Assembly (NCBI RefSeq): GCF_004375085.3
Contig: NZ_SNAQ03000010.1
Span: 1-64,000, forward strand
DNA from: Lewinella sp. W8
GTDB taxonomy: Bacteria; Bacteroidota; Bacteroidia; Chitinophagales; Saprospiraceae
Direction of reading: 5' to 3'
Length of the DNA: 64,000 bases
The position numbers and the translations under genes are program-made. The first letter of the stretch is position 1. Every line of letters starts with the position of its first letter. Shown piece by piece: positions 51,766 to 61,152 of the stretch. The notes under the pieces are model-generated. The model saw only the letters and a program-made list of their open reading frames with translations. It made no database searches and was not told the DNA's origin.

Positions 51766-51773
51766 TACTTTTG
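51766..51773 (+). promoter_or_regulatory. -7-like element upstream of hmgA
   Basis: TACTTTTG fits TAnnTTTG; it lies 47 nt before the hmgA ATG. No clear -33 TTG is seen. Confidence 0.4.
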
Positions 51774-51820
51774 TTGCCAAGACAACTATCGGTTGATTAT
51801 ACCTCCCAAAATCCTTCCTT

Positions 51821-52981
51821 ATGCCCATTTATCATCGTCTGGGGAATTTGCCGCCGAAGCGTCACACCATTTTTGAAAAGCCCGACGGCGGACTGCACTA
51901 CGAGCAACTATTTGGAACGATTGGCTTTGACGGCATGTCATCGCTGCTGTATCACCTGCATCGCCCGACCATGGTCAAGCAGGTAGGGGAGAGTGTGGAC
52001 AAGCGGCCCCAGGTGGCCGTTGAGCGAAACATGAAGTCGCGGAAACTTCATGGCTTCAAGGTGGCTCCCGTAGATGATTTCCTCGATTCCCGGGTGCCGG
52101 TGCTGATCAATAGTGACGTGCACGTGAGCCTGGCGGCGCCGCGACATTCGATGACGGACTACTTCTACAAAAATGCGGATGCCGACGAGCTGCTGTTCGT
52201 GCACGAAGGTAGTGGGACACTGAAGAGTATGTTTGGGGAGGTACCCTTCGTGCCGGGAGATTACGTCCTGATTCCGCGGGGTGTCATCTATCAGATGCAC
52301 TTTGATACCGAGGATAACCGCCTGTTGATTACGGAGTCCTTTCATCCGATCTACACCCCGAAGCGTTACCGCAACCACTTCGGGCAGTTACTGGAACACA
52401 GCCCGTTCTGCGAACGGGATTACGTGCTGCCCCGAAACCTCCAGGCCCACGATGAAATGGGGGATTTTCTAATCCGCATCAAGAAGCAGGGGCAAATTAC
52501 GGATTACGTCTACGCCAGTCACCCCTTTGACGTGGTGGGCTGGGACGGCTACAACTTTCCCTTCGGGTTTTCGATCCACAACTTTGAGCCGATCACCGGT
52601 CGGGTACACCAGCCGCCCCCGGTGCACCAGACCTTCGAAACCAAGGCCTTTGTGGTGTGCAGTTTCTGTCCCCGACTGTACGATTATCACCCCAAGGCCA
52701 TTCCCGCTCCCTACAACCACTCTAACATTGACTCAGATGAGGTGCTGTACTACGTCGATGGAGATTTTATGAGTCGCAATGACATTGGGCCGGGAGTGAT
52801 CACCCTGCATCCGGGGGGTATCCCCCACGGACCACATCCGGGAGCCTATGAGCGCAGTATCGGCAAAAAGGACACCGACGAACTGGCCGTCATGATTGAT
52901 ACCTTCAAGCCACTACAAATCACCCAGGCAGCCCTTGATCTGGACGATGGCGTCTACTGGAAGAGCTGGATGGAACATTGA
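51821..52981 (+). CDS. hmgA: Homogentisate 1,2-dioxygenase
   Basis: 386 residues of the short bacterial form. Fe(II) ligands of the C-terminal cupin can be located: His in YNHSNIDSDE with its Glu/Asp partner (about residue 300-306), and the two His of TLHPGGIPHGPHPG. The N-terminal half contains YHLHRPTMVKQVG and VPGDYVLIPRGVIYQ. It opens the aromatic ring of homogentisate in tyrosine/phenylalanine breakdown, giving maleylacetoacetate. The other genes of the pathway are not seen in the window. No start other than ATG 51821 fits. Confidence 0.93.
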   Translation: MPIYHRLGNLPPKRHTIFEKPDGGLHYEQLFGTIGFDGMSSLLYHLHRPTMVKQVGESVDKRPQVAVERNMKSRKLHGFKVAPVDDFLDSRVPVLINSDVHVSLAAPRHSMTDYFYKNADADELLFVHEGSGTLKSMFGEVPFVPGDYVLIPRGVIYQMHFDTEDNRLLITESFHPIYTPKRYRNHFGQLLEHSPFCERDYVLPRNLQAHDEMGDFLIRIKKQGQITDYVYASHPFDVVGWDGYNFPFGFSIHNFEPITGRVHQPPPVHQTFETKAFVVCSFCPRLYDYHPKAIPAPYNHSNIDSDEVLYYVDGDFMSRNDIGPGVITLHPGGIPHGPHPGAYERSIGKKDTDELAVMIDTFKPLQITQAALDLDDGVYWKSWMEH

Positions 52982-53108
52982 TGGTCTGTTGGTTCGTTGG
53001 TATTTTAGTCTGTTGGTAATTTAGTGCGTTAGTATTTCAGTCTGTTGGTATTTTAGTTTAGCGGGGGTAAGCTTTAACTTCTAACAGACTAACAGACTAA
53101 GATTCCAC
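52982..53108. repeat. Short degenerate direct repeats (TCTGTTGGTATTTTAG)
   Basis: TCTGTTGGTATTTTAG-like 16-17 bp steps occur about four times, and an AACAGACTAACAGACTAA stretch closes the gap. Similar AACCAACAGACCAAAAGAC runs lie at 9511-9545. It is low-complexity intergenic sequence; no gene. Confidence 0.6.
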
Positions 53109-53882
53109 CTACCCGTTACTCCGTTGTTTCAGGGCATCGGCGCGCAGCCGGCGGAGGAAGGGACTGGCGAAGATGAAGTCTTCGAGTACCTGGTTATCAC
53201 TTTCCAGTACCTGACTTTTGTTTCCGTGCCAGGCGATCAATCCGTTTTTCAGTAGGATGATGTTGTCTCCAATGCCCATCACCGAGTTCATGTCGTGGGT
53301 GTTGATGACGGTGGTGATGTTGTTGCGGTTGGTGAGGTCGCAGATGAGTTCGTCGATCAGGATGGAGGTTTGGGGGTCCAGTCCGGAGTTAGGCTCATCG
53401 CAGAAGAGGTATTCAGGTTCCAGGACCATGGCCCGCGCAATACCGACGCGCTTTTGCATACCACCGGAAACCTCCGAGGGGAAGCGATCGTTGATGCCTT
53501 CCATGTTGACCATTTCGAGGCATTCGTCCACGCGTTTCCGCTTCTCTTGGGCGGTCATCTTGGTGAACATATCCATGGGGAAGCGGATGTTTTCTCCCAC
53601 GGTCATGGAGTCGAACAGGGCGTTGCCCTGGAAGAGCATGCCCACCTTCATCCGAATGACCCGCAATTCTTTGGGGTTGAGGGCATAAAGGTCCGTATCT
53701 CCATAAAAGACCTTACCGGAGGTTGGGGTGAACAGTCCGATGAGCAATTTGAGCAGTACGGTCTTGCCCGCTCCGGAACTACCGATGATCAGGTTCGGCT
53801 TGCCCGCGTAGAACTCGGTCGTGATTCCCTTGAGGACTTCATTGCTGCCAAACGTTTTCGTGATGTTTTCCGTGCGTATCAT
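53109..53882 (-). CDS. mlaF: ABC transporter ATPase, MlaF-like
   Basis: 257 residues. Walker A IGSSGAGKTVLLKLL lies near residue 33, the Q-loop is MLFQGNALF, the signature VSGGMQKRVGIARAMV, Walker B LFCDEPNSGLDP and the switch His TVINTHDMNS. This matches MlaF of the Mla/MCE system, which moves phospholipids between the inner and outer membranes. The permease MlaE lies 14 bp upstream on the same strand. MlaD/MCE and the other partners are not next to it. The C-terminal extension EDFIFASPFLRRLRADAL is typical of MlaF. Confidence 0.9.
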   Translation of the reverse strand: MIRTENITKTFGSNEVLKGITTEFYAGKPNLIIGSSGAGKTVLLKLLIGLFTPTSGKVFYGDTDLYALNPKELRVIRMKVGMLFQGNALFDSMTVGENIRFPMDMFTKMTAQEKRKRVDECLEMVNMEGINDRFPSEVSGGMQKRVGIARAMVLEPEYLFCDEPNSGLDPQTSILIDELICDLTNRNNITTVINTHDMNSVMGIGDNIILLKNGLIAWHGNKSQVLESDNQVLEDFIFASPFLRRLRADALKQRSNG

Positions 53883-53896
53883 ACGGGGAGGTCCTT

Positions 53897-54643
53897 TTAG
53901 GTCAGCAAGAGCGCAATGATGAAATCAAACAGCAGGATGAGCACGTTGGAGATCACCACTGCATTGGTACTGGCCTGGCCCAGTTCGATGCTACCGCCCT
54001 TAACGTAGTAGCCCAGGTAACAGCTTACGGAAGTGAGTAGAAAGGCAAATACACTGGCCTTTACGAACATCATGAAAACGTAGCGGGGAACGAAGAAGGA
54101 GCGCAATCCCAGCACGTATTCGGTGTGCGAAATGGTGCCCGGTAGTACGGTGGCGATGTAGCCACCGATGATGGAGATAAAGGCAGAGATGGCCACCAGG
54201 AGGGGAATGACGATCACGGCGGCCACAATTTTGGGCATGATGAGGTAGGCCGCGGTATTCACGCCCATGATTTCCATGGCGTCGATGTGTTCCTTTTGGC
54301 GCATCCCCCCGATTTCGGCGGCCAGATTGGAGCCAACCTTTCCGGCCAGTACCAGGCAGGTAATGGTGGGGGCCATCTCGATGATGGTGATATCCCGAAC
54401 GATATAACCGATGTAGTAGGAGGGGACGAAGCTGTCGCCCAACTGATCGGCAAACTGCACGGCCGTTACCATACCGATGAAGACGGAGATCAGAATGACG
54501 ATAAAGACCGATCCGACGCCGATGGCGTCCATCTGCCGCATGGTCTCCTTGTAGTACATGGAGAACCGCTCGGGACGGGCGACGGCCGATTTGAGCAACA
54601 GGAAATACCGGCCAACGCTATAAAATATTTTCTCTAGGAGCAT
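53897..54643 (-). CDS. mlaE: ABC transporter permease, MlaE-like
   Basis: 248 residues with five to six spans and the MlaE signature region: the basic N-terminus, then GVGSVFIVILISVFIGMVTA, AGKVGSNLAAEIGGMRQKEH and IDAMEIMGVNTAAYLIMPK. The ALVLAGK(V/I)G-type loop carries the conserved EIGGMRQKE. It forms the membrane part of the phospholipid transporter and is encoded directly before its ATPase, so the pair is co-expressed. Confidence 0.9.
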   Translation of the reverse strand: MLLEKIFYSVGRYFLLLKSAVARPERFSMYYKETMRQMDAIGVGSVFIVILISVFIGMVTAVQFADQLGDSFVPSYYIGYIVRDITIIEMAPTITCLVLAGKVGSNLAAEIGGMRQKEHIDAMEIMGVNTAAYLIMPKIVAAVIVIPLLVAISAFISIIGGYIATVLPGTISHTEYVLGLRSFFVPRYVFMMFVKASVFAFLLTSVSCYLGYYVKGGSIELGQASTNAVVISNVLILLFDFIIALLLT

Positions 54644-54743
54644 AAAGAGTTTCTCGACACGCTCTGTAACGTGATGGCAGAGACATAGGTTTTGCGGGCG
54701 GCGAAAATACTACAATCCTCGGGGCTTCTCCGCCAGAAATGGC

Positions 54744-56075
54744 CTATTCCTTCAGGCTAACGGCTTCCTGGGGGCTGGATTCGGAAGAATCCTGGGAGAC
54801 ATCGAAGTAGTACGCCACCAGTCCCGCCACCACGTTAAGCAACCCGAGCAGGCTTTCCAGGGGTTGGTTGATGAGTAGGTAGCCCAAGGACCAGGCGCTA
54901 AAGGCCAGAAAGATAATCTGCGGGATCGGGTAACCGGGAGAGGCGTAGCCGGCAGCTTTCGGCTGCCGTGACCGGAGGAACAACAATCCGGCTACCGCCA
55001 GAAAGGTAAACAGTTGCAACACGAATCCGCTGTAGAGCAATACCCGCTCAAAGCTGGAAGTAAACACGAGGAACAGGCTGATCCCTCCCTGTAGCCAGGT
55101 GGCCCGCAGAGGGAGACCTCCCCGCGACAGCTGGCCGAAGGTGCGCCACAGCTGGTGCTGATCCCCCATGGCCCGGACCACCCGGGGGCCAACCCAGATC
55201 ATGGCCGAAATGCCCGTCAACAACAATACACCGATCAACAGACTGACGTACTCCCCGACCTGCCGGCCGAACATGGCTTCCGCGGCGACCTGAGCGACGT
55301 CGATCTGCCCCGTCAGGGCGGCGGCTCCGGCCTGCTTCAGGAAGCCGTATTGCAGGAGGATAAATAGGCCCGTGACCAGCAGGGTGCCCACCACCAGTGC
55401 CCGGGGCAGATTTTTGCGGGGATCCTTGATCTCTTCCACGATGTAGGCCGCGGCGTTCCAGCCGGAAAAGGCGTAGAAAACGCTGATGAGGGCCACGGCG
55501 GCACCGGGAGACCACAGCATATCGATGCTTTCCATACTCCAGGAAACCTCGGCGCTGGCCGGCGCCGGCAGAAGGATGCCGGCCAGTCCCAGGCAAAAGA
55601 CCAACAGCAGTTTCATGCCCGTGAGCACGTTCTGGAGACGGCTCGATTCCCGGGTGCCGAAACTGTGGGCCAGGGAAAGGAGCACAATGCTGCCCACGGC
55701 CGTCAGCATGGGAGACCAACCGGTCCAGACCGAGAGGTACTGCCCCACGGCCATGGCCGAAAGAGCCACTGCGGCCGCGAAACCCACGGTAAGACTGACC
55801 CAGCCGCTTAAAAAGCCGGCCAGGGGATGGAAAATTTCACTCAGGAAATGGGCCTCACCACCGGATTTCGGCAGTCGGGTGCCCAGCTCAGCGTAGGATA
55901 CGGCACCGCACCAGGCCACCAGCCCACCGATGCCCCAGAGCAACAACAGGACCAGGCCGGAGGAAATCCATTCCAGCTGGAGCCCGAGGGTAGTAAAGGC
56001 CCCGGTACCAATCATGTTGGCCAGAACGAGCGCCGTGGCACTCTTCCATCCGATTTTATCCGCACGGCTTCCCAT
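54744..56075 (-). CDS. APC-family amino acid permease
   Basis: 443 residues with 12 spans. It has the first-helix motif NMIGTGAFTTLGLQL (the G-S/A-G ion/substrate site of the LeuT fold) and helix 6 region VFYAFSGWNAAAYIVEEIKD. That pattern places it in the APC superfamily, probably moving amino acids or organic ions with a proton or by exchange. The substrate cannot be assigned. Monocistronic, with a Ser/Glu-rich C-terminus. Confidence 0.87.
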   Translation of the reverse strand: MGSRADKIGWKSATALVLANMIGTGAFTTLGLQLEWISSGLVLLLLWGIGGLVAWCGAVSYAELGTRLPKSGGEAHFLSEIFHPLAGFLSGWVSLTVGFAAAVALSAMAVGQYLSVWTGWSPMLTAVGSIVLLSLAHSFGTRESSRLQNVLTGMKLLLVFCLGLAGILLPAPASAEVSWSMESIDMLWSPGAAVALISVFYAFSGWNAAAYIVEEIKDPRKNLPRALVVGTLLVTGLFILLQYGFLKQAGAAALTGQIDVAQVAAEAMFGRQVGEYVSLLIGVLLLTGISAMIWVGPRVVRAMGDQHQLWRTFGQLSRGGLPLRATWLQGGISLFLVFTSSFERVLLYSGFVLQLFTFLAVAGLLFLRSRQPKAAGYASPGYPIPQIIFLAFSAWSLGYLLINQPLESLLGLLNVVAGLVAYYFDVSQDSSESSPQEAVSLKE

Positions 56076-56445
56076 AGGGAAAAGAAACTCTTTTCAACAC
56101 TTAAAGCTGTTACGAAAGCCCGGGCGTAACCTTATTTTAACGTATGCTAAGGTGGAGTGGGCGCCATACGTATTTTCGGGACGAGCACCGATTCAACGTT
56201 TCCGGAGCCGGTAAGGGAATGAAATTTAAGCAAGGGGCGCAAGCGCGGGTGCCAGGCTTCTGGGCGGGAGCAAGAGTTGTGGGGAAGAAAGAAGGTCTTT
56301 AACTAAATTTCCCTGCACTTCACCCTGGATCATTGCACCTGCGTCCGCGACAAAAGGTCGAGATCCTCATGCTCTGCCGGCGATTCGCCGCCTTGTTATG
56401 AAACCGGTGATCCCGATGGGTCTGGTGGGACTTGGAATCATTCTG
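56076..56445. other. Intergenic region, no gene recognised
   Basis: A GCGCAAGCGCGGGTGCCAGG motif and a TTGCACCTGCGTCCGCGAC motif occur (about 56228 and 56334), related to the CACCTGCGCCCC-type motif found at other intergenic places. No open frame with family resemblance was found; the plus-strand frame starting at 56398 shadows the PAP2 gene. Confidence 0.5.
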
Positions 56446-57192
56446 CTAATTCCCCACTTTATGCAGGGAGGGTACCGTCAGGGCGATGGCCGTACCGGCC
56501 ACAAAACCAACCAGGACGTCAGTGAAAAAGTGGCGACCGGCACGCATCCGACCGTAGGCCACCGTAGCCGGAATGAGGGCTGCCGTGGCCCAGACCAACG
56601 GACGGGCCTTACTGTCCGGGTGGAGATCGCTGTATAATTTGGCCGTGGTAAAGCTGAAGTAGGCCGAAGTGGCCACGTGCCCCGAAAAGAAGGAGTACCG
56701 GCTCGATTTCCGCATCTTGGTATCGAGGGGAGCATCCGGATTATAGTTGTAGGGTCGGGGGCGCTTGGCGAGCACTTTGGTCAAATTGATGAGGCCACTG
56801 TTGATGAGTGCGCCCTGGAAAACGACCAGCGCCATGTCGTCGAAATTATCCCGACCAGGTTCGTCGAGCAGCAGCAGGAAGGGGCTAGCAAAACTGGTGA
56901 CCAGCAGCTTGTCGGTGAACTCATCGGCGGGCAAGGAAAGGTGCCGGGTAGAAAACCGGTCAATCCCCCAAATGCGTTCCAGGTCCAGCATCTTGATGTC
57001 TTCTTCCGTCATGGGCTTGACGCGGCGATCGAGCATAACCGAGCTGACCGTCAGGCTTCCCCCGATGCCCAAAAGCACGGCATTGGTGCTGCCGCTGGGG
57101 TCGTAGACCCTAAGTCCCTGGGCGGGTAGCAGCCCGCTGACCAGCAGGAGTAAAAGAAACAGGATGCGGGAGAAGTACAATCTTTGGGACAT
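56446..57192 (-). CDS. PAP2-family membrane phosphatase
   Basis: 248 residues. Signal peptide or first span at the start (LYFSRILFLLLLLVSGLLPAQ). The three PAP2 motifs are in order: KVLAKRPRPYN near residue 142, FSGHVATSA near 167, and GRMRAGRHFFTDV near 215, supplying the Lys/Arg/His catalytic set. It removes phosphate from a lipid phosphate or undecaprenyl pyrophosphate at the outer face of the membrane. An N-terminal extension of ~70 residues with MLDLERIWGIDR is seen in Bacteroidota PAP2 proteins. No operon partner. Confidence 0.87.
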   Translation of the reverse strand: MSQRLYFSRILFLLLLLVSGLLPAQGLRVYDPSGSTNAVLLGIGGSLTVSSVMLDRRVKPMTEEDIKMLDLERIWGIDRFSTRHLSLPADEFTDKLLVTSFASPFLLLLDEPGRDNFDDMALVVFQGALINSGLINLTKVLAKRPRPYNYNPDAPLDTKMRKSSRYSFFSGHVATSAYFSFTTAKLYSDLHPDSKARPLVWATAALIPATVAYGRMRAGRHFFTDVLVGFVAGTAIALTVPSLHKVGN

Positions 57193-57278
57193 AAATAAAG
57201 GTTCTATTCGGTGTGAAGCTTAAAGGTAACCTACCCGGGCGGTTAGCCCGATAGATTGGGGGATTCCCCGGGATAAAA

Positions 57279-58241
57279 CTACTGAAGGGGTAGTCCTAAT
57301 GAAGCGCGTCGGGGAGCATCCTCCCGGCCGTTGAGGTTCCAGTATGCTTCCATCACCTGATGGGTGAGTATGGCCCGGGTGGTCAGCCGTTTTCCCCGGC
57401 TAGAGTAATTTTCCTCCCACCCCCGAATCACGTAGGGGCTTTCGGCATCAAAGACAATCTCGACGGTTCTTTCCTGGCTGGGATACTCAATTACGTAGGC
57501 CTTCAGGGGAGCATCAGATGTGTATTCCGACCCCGAGTAATCCTTGATGGAGAGCTTCGCCTCCGCCGCCCGGTAGGGCTTGTGGGTCATCAGGAGGTAG
57601 GCCGTGCCGGGAATAACCGAAAAGGTACCCGTAGGGAGGCCCTCCCAACCCATTCTGATTCGGTTGAAAATTTCGTCTTCCAGGAAGTCGGCATTGAGGT
57701 TGTTGTTCTGATCATTCTCCCGCTCGAAGTAGGAGCGCAATTGCTGTTTCCAGACCTTGTCTTCGTCGTAGTTCAGCTGGGTGAACGTCTGTCCACACCA
57801 ATCCTGCAGACTGGTGGTGACCTTTAATGTGTGGGGTTGCTTGTCGGTAGCCGTTGGGGTAAACACCGAGCTCATGATGGAGTAATCGTATAGTCCCGTC
57901 GTAAAGCGGCGGAACATATTTGTCTTGATGATCGGGGCAGAGTTGGGGTTGGTGTAGTTATCGTTTTTCACCTGCTTGTCCGTGAGGAAATCTTCCGACA
58001 CGAAAATCAGGGTTGCCTGTCCGGGGTGCACCTCACCGTAACGGATTTGCTCCAGTTCGTAGGTGTTTAACTCAGCCTTCCCCTGGTACCAGTACTCGGG
58101 CAGCACCCCACTAAAGTGGCCCGGGGACATTTCCGTTGTTCCGGATCGGGAGGCCAGGCTGGCCTGGTTTACGTTGTCGGCGGGCGCCTCACACCCGAAG
58201 AGGAGAAAAAGAATAAACAGGGGAAGGATCAGCTTTCTCAT
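57279..58241 (-). CDS. Lipoprotein of unknown function
   Basis: 320 residues from ATG 58241 (MRKLILPLFILFLLFGCEAP) with a lipobox LFGC; longer starts add a non-signal extension. The mature part contains PEYWYQGKAELNTYELEQIR and YGEVHPGQATLIFVSEDFL, then FRRFTTGLYDYSIMSSVFTP and a beta-rich C-terminal half. These blocks recur in a Bacteroidota lipoprotein family, but I do not know an activity. It is divergent from the PorE-like gene at 58489, with a hairpin (58421) between them. Confidence 0.65.
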   Translation of the reverse strand: MRKLILPLFILFLLFGCEAPADNVNQASLASRSGTTEMSPGHFSGVLPEYWYQGKAELNTYELEQIRYGEVHPGQATLIFVSEDFLTDKQVKNDNYTNPNSAPIIKTNMFRRFTTGLYDYSIMSSVFTPTATDKQPHTLKVTTSLQDWCGQTFTQLNYDEDKVWKQQLRSYFERENDQNNNLNADFLEDEIFNRIRMGWEGLPTGTFSVIPGTAYLLMTHKPYRAAEAKLSIKDYSGSEYTSDAPLKAYVIEYPSQERTVEIVFDAESPYVIRGWEENYSSRGKRLTTRAILTHQVMEAYWNLNGREDAPRRASLGLPLQ

Positions 58242-58420
58242 ACTTGCGCAACAAGGATTTTGTGGGGGAGGTTTTGTCTGCCCGAAGAATAGTTCAGGCA
58301 TGAATATGGACCGTTTTCGTGGGGTTGGCGAATACGCATCTGCCCGTAAAATGGGGGTGATTCCCAAAAAAGTACCTACATTAGCGCCGATAGTTTACTA
58401 ATGCACTCATTTTATCTTGA

Positions 58421-58455
58421 GGCCCCGCTTTTGGCGGGGCCCAAGCTTTTTTTGG
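58421..58455 (+). terminator. Terminator-like hairpin in the leader of the PorE-like gene
   Basis: GGCCCCGC pairs with GCGGGGCC around a TTTTG loop, followed by CAAGCTTTTTTTGG. It has the form of a plus-strand intrinsic terminator, yet no plus-strand gene precedes it, and the PorE-like gene starts 34 nt later. It could be a transcription attenuator or the end of a short leader RNA. Confidence 0.6.
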
Positions 58456-58488
58456 AGGCATGAATGCTATTCTTAAAGCCCACGGATC

Positions 58489-60498
58489 ATGCTTAGACAC
58501 CTGCTGCTGACCGTTCTCCTTTTCTCTCTTTTCATGCCAGATGCCGGGGCGCAGCGACGCGATAACCTGGAGCAGGCCATGGAGGCCTACGAAGATGGTG
58601 TCAATTTTTTATTAGCGGGGAAGGCTAAGAGAGCTTCCAAATCTTTTACCCAGGCCGTCCGGCTGGATACGGGCTTCGTGGCGGCCTACCGGTTCCAGGG
58701 CATTGCCCTGGAATTACTGGGGGATTACCCGGGAGCAGCATCGGCCTATCAGGAAGTACTGAACCGTAACCCCTACTTCTCCCGGCTGCTTTACTACCAG
58801 TTGGGCATGGCCTATTATCGAATGTCCCGCCCCAAAATAGCCCTCCATTACCTCGAACAATTCCGGGATTTGCAGGAGGAAAATATTGGAGTATTTGGCC
58901 GCAATGGAGAAGAGGAAGCCGAAGAAGAGGCCCGGGTGTTGAAGCGACTGGAGGGAGATATCCGCTCGGCCAAAATCACCCAGGACAGCAGTCAGTTCAT
59001 CAACGTGACGGAGATTAGTAACCTGGGGCCTCCCATCAATTCTCCCCGACTTGATCTTTTTCCATTCTTTAGCAGTGACCGCAAGGAGTTGATTTTTACC
59101 CGGAGGGAGAGTTACGTCGGTGATGAGGATTTTCTTCGGGGGCGTCGGCGCGACCTGGCGGGTAATTTCACGATTGCTCCCTTCGTCAGCGTAGACAAGA
59201 AACTGGGGGAAGGAATGCTGAGTATCGTTCGCGATGGCGAACGCATTTACTTCACCGTTTGCTCGAAAGAAGACCAAGGTGGCGGCTGTGATTTGTTTAC
59301 GGGTATTCTGCGCAACAATAAGATTCAGTTGGTGGAGCCGCTGCCGGAGTACGTCAATTCTCCGAGCTGGGACAGCCAGGCGGCCATCAGTTGTGACGGG
59401 CAACAGCTTTTTTTTGCCAGCTTTCGCCCCGGTGGGGTAGGAGGAAGTGATATTTATACCTGCCATAAAATGCCGGATGGCAGCTGGTCGGAACCCAAAA
59501 ATTTGGGGACGGGGGTAAATACTCCCTACGACGAAGAGGCTCCCTTCCTGAGTGACGATGGGAATACGCTCTACTTCACCAGCAACGGGCATTATTCTCT
59601 GGGCGATACTGACATCTTCATGAGCTGGTGGGACCGGGTGGAACAACGATGGACCCGGGCCATCAATTTGGGGCCGCCGGTGAACGGCCCCCACCGGGAG
59701 CTGGGTTTTCACCTGAGTTCCGATGGACAAACCGGCTATGTGGCCAGCGATCGCCCAGGAGGACTGGGGGACCTAGACATCTACACCTTCAAGCTGGCCG
59801 ACCGGCTGAGCAGCGAGCCGGTCACCTACGTTTCCGGCTACGTTACGGATAGTCTTACCGGCACGCCCATTCCGGACTTTCCCATCCCAGTTGCCGACGG
59901 AGCCACCTATTACACCAATGATCAGGGACGGTTCTTTATCTGTGCTCCCTCGGATGGGGTGCTTCCCCTTTCGGTCGACCACCCCGATTATCTTCCCTAC
60001 CAGCGCGACTTCGCAATTCCTAGCTGGGAAAACCTAAAACCCTACCGCATCGACCTGTTGCTCCAAAAGGAATACGTACCGCCAGTAGCAGAAGAGGTGG
60101 TGGAAGAAGAGGAGCCGGAACCCAAAGATTCGGTGTCTTACATTCCCCGCCTGGTCAAGCCCTCTCCCTACATTGTCCGCTTCAATTTTGATGATGCCAG
60201 CCTCACCGTCCGGGAGATTGAGGGCATCGAAAAGTTTGTCGAACGCATGAAGGGAAAGAACATTGATGAGATCATCATTACGGGCTATACGGACGACATT
60301 GGGGATAAGGGATACAACTATAAGCTGAGCCAGCAGCGTGCCAAGGCCGTGGGTATTCATTTGCAGGGGGCTGGTCTGAAGGCAAACGAAATAAATATTG
60401 TTGGACTGGGAGAAATTCAGGGCGCCCTTCAGCGGGCACTAAACCGAAAAGTTGAAATTCAGGTAACGTATACGGAGTTGATAGAAGTAAGAAATTAA
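58489..60498 (+). CDS. PorE-like T9SS protein (TPR, PD40, regulatory, OmpA domains)
   Basis: 669 residues. Signal peptide (LLLTVLLFSLFMPDAGAQ), TPR repeats (about 25-130, EQAMEAYEDGVNFLLAGKAK), PD40 propeller (180-430, LSDDGNTLYFTSNG), carboxypeptidase-regulatory domain (441-525) and OmpA C-terminal domain (from about 558, IVRFNFDDASLTVREIEGIE with the peptidoglycan-binding Asp/Arg region). This order is that of PorE, a type IX secretion component anchored to peptidoglycan. Together with the T9SS cargo in the window it points to an active T9SS. An intrinsic-terminator-like hairpin lies in its leader. Confidence 0.85.
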   Translation: MLRHLLLTVLLFSLFMPDAGAQRRDNLEQAMEAYEDGVNFLLAGKAKRASKSFTQAVRLDTGFVAAYRFQGIALELLGDYPGAASAYQEVLNRNPYFSRLLYYQLGMAYYRMSRPKIALHYLEQFRDLQEENIGVFGRNGEEEAEEEARVLKRLEGDIRSAKITQDSSQFINVTEISNLGPPINSPRLDLFPFFSSDRKELIFTRRESYVGDEDFLRGRRRDLAGNFTIAPFVSVDKKLGEGMLSIVRDGERIYFTVCSKEDQGGGCDLFTGILRNNKIQLVEPLPEYVNSPSWDSQAAISCDGQQLFFASFRPGGVGGSDIYTCHKMPDGSWSEPKNLGTGVNTPYDEEAPFLSDDGNTLYFTSNGHYSLGDTDIFMSWWDRVEQRWTRAINLGPPVNGPHRELGFHLSSDGQTGYVASDRPGGLGDLDIYTFKLADRLSSEPVTYVSGYVTDSLTGTPIPDFPIPVADGATYYTNDQGRFFICAPSDGVLPLSVDHPDYLPYQRDFAIPSWENLKPYRIDLLLQKEYVPPVAEEVVEEEEPEPKDSVSYIPRLVKPSPYIVRFNFDDASLTVREIEGIEKFVERMKGKNIDEIIITGYTDDIGDKGYNYKLSQQRAKAVGIHLQGAGLKANEINIVGLGEIQGALQRALNRKVEIQVTYTELIEVRN

Positions 60499-60609
60499 TT
60501 TAATGGGTGTAACTTTAAGGAGATTTATGCGTCTACAAGTTGACTGTACCGAACTTTTCCCCGGCTATTTCATGTAAATAAACCAACGACTTACAACGAT
60601 ATACCAATC

Positions 60610-61002
60610 ATGAAATATCTTATTACACTATGCCTGGCAGTTGTGATGACTGCTGGTTTGACGGCCCAAACCGAAAAGCCCGCTTACTGCGAAGAGGGTC
60701 CATCCACTTACGGCAGCGTCGCCGCGATTCCTGGAGGAAGTACGGCTCCTCCCTTACCGCGCTTTTCCACCACTCCGACCAAAGAATACAAAATTCAGGT
60801 AGCCATTCTCCGGTATACCGACCCGGCAGAATATCCGTTTCACCCCAAGCTGGTGGCCCGCTATCGTCCCTGCGAAGAGGTTTGGGTCATTGAGAGCCGG
60901 GAAAGTTTTTCCAACAAAGCGGACGCCGTCGCTCTGCAAAATGAGCTCAAGAAACTGGGCTATGAAGGTGCCTATCTGACGGAACTACTGGGGTATCAGT
61001 AA
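60610..61002 (+). CDS. Small exported SPOR-like protein
   Basis: 130 residues. Signal peptide MKYLITLCLAVVMTAGLTAQ, a Pro/Ser-rich linker, then a C-terminal ~70-residue SPOR-like fold: YKIQVAILRYTDPAEYPFHP, EVWVIESRESFSNKADAVAL and QNELKKLGYEGAYLTELLGY. SPOR domains bind denuded glycan strands of peptidoglycan at division sites. It lies 111 bp after the PorE-like gene and could be part of the same cell-envelope group. Confidence 0.75.
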   Translation: MKYLITLCLAVVMTAGLTAQTEKPAYCEEGPSTYGSVAAIPGGSTAPPLPRFSTTPTKEYKIQVAILRYTDPAEYPFHPKLVARYRPCEEVWVIESRESFSNKADAVALQNELKKLGYEGAYLTELLGYQ

Positions 61003-61152
61003 CCGGCTGGCCGGTGCTGGACGCGAGGGGTTTGATTAATTTCAAAAGCCCTTTTCTTCTCGCTGATAATCCATAACTTTGTGGTCCGTTGGCATTAGCC
61101 CGGAGAATAATCGATAAAAGTGACCCTTGTCGGTCAATAACCGCCCTGTACT

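Noticed and set aside
56398-56637. Small plus-strand gene
   Set aside because: It overlaps the PAP2 gene in antisense and has no family resemblance.
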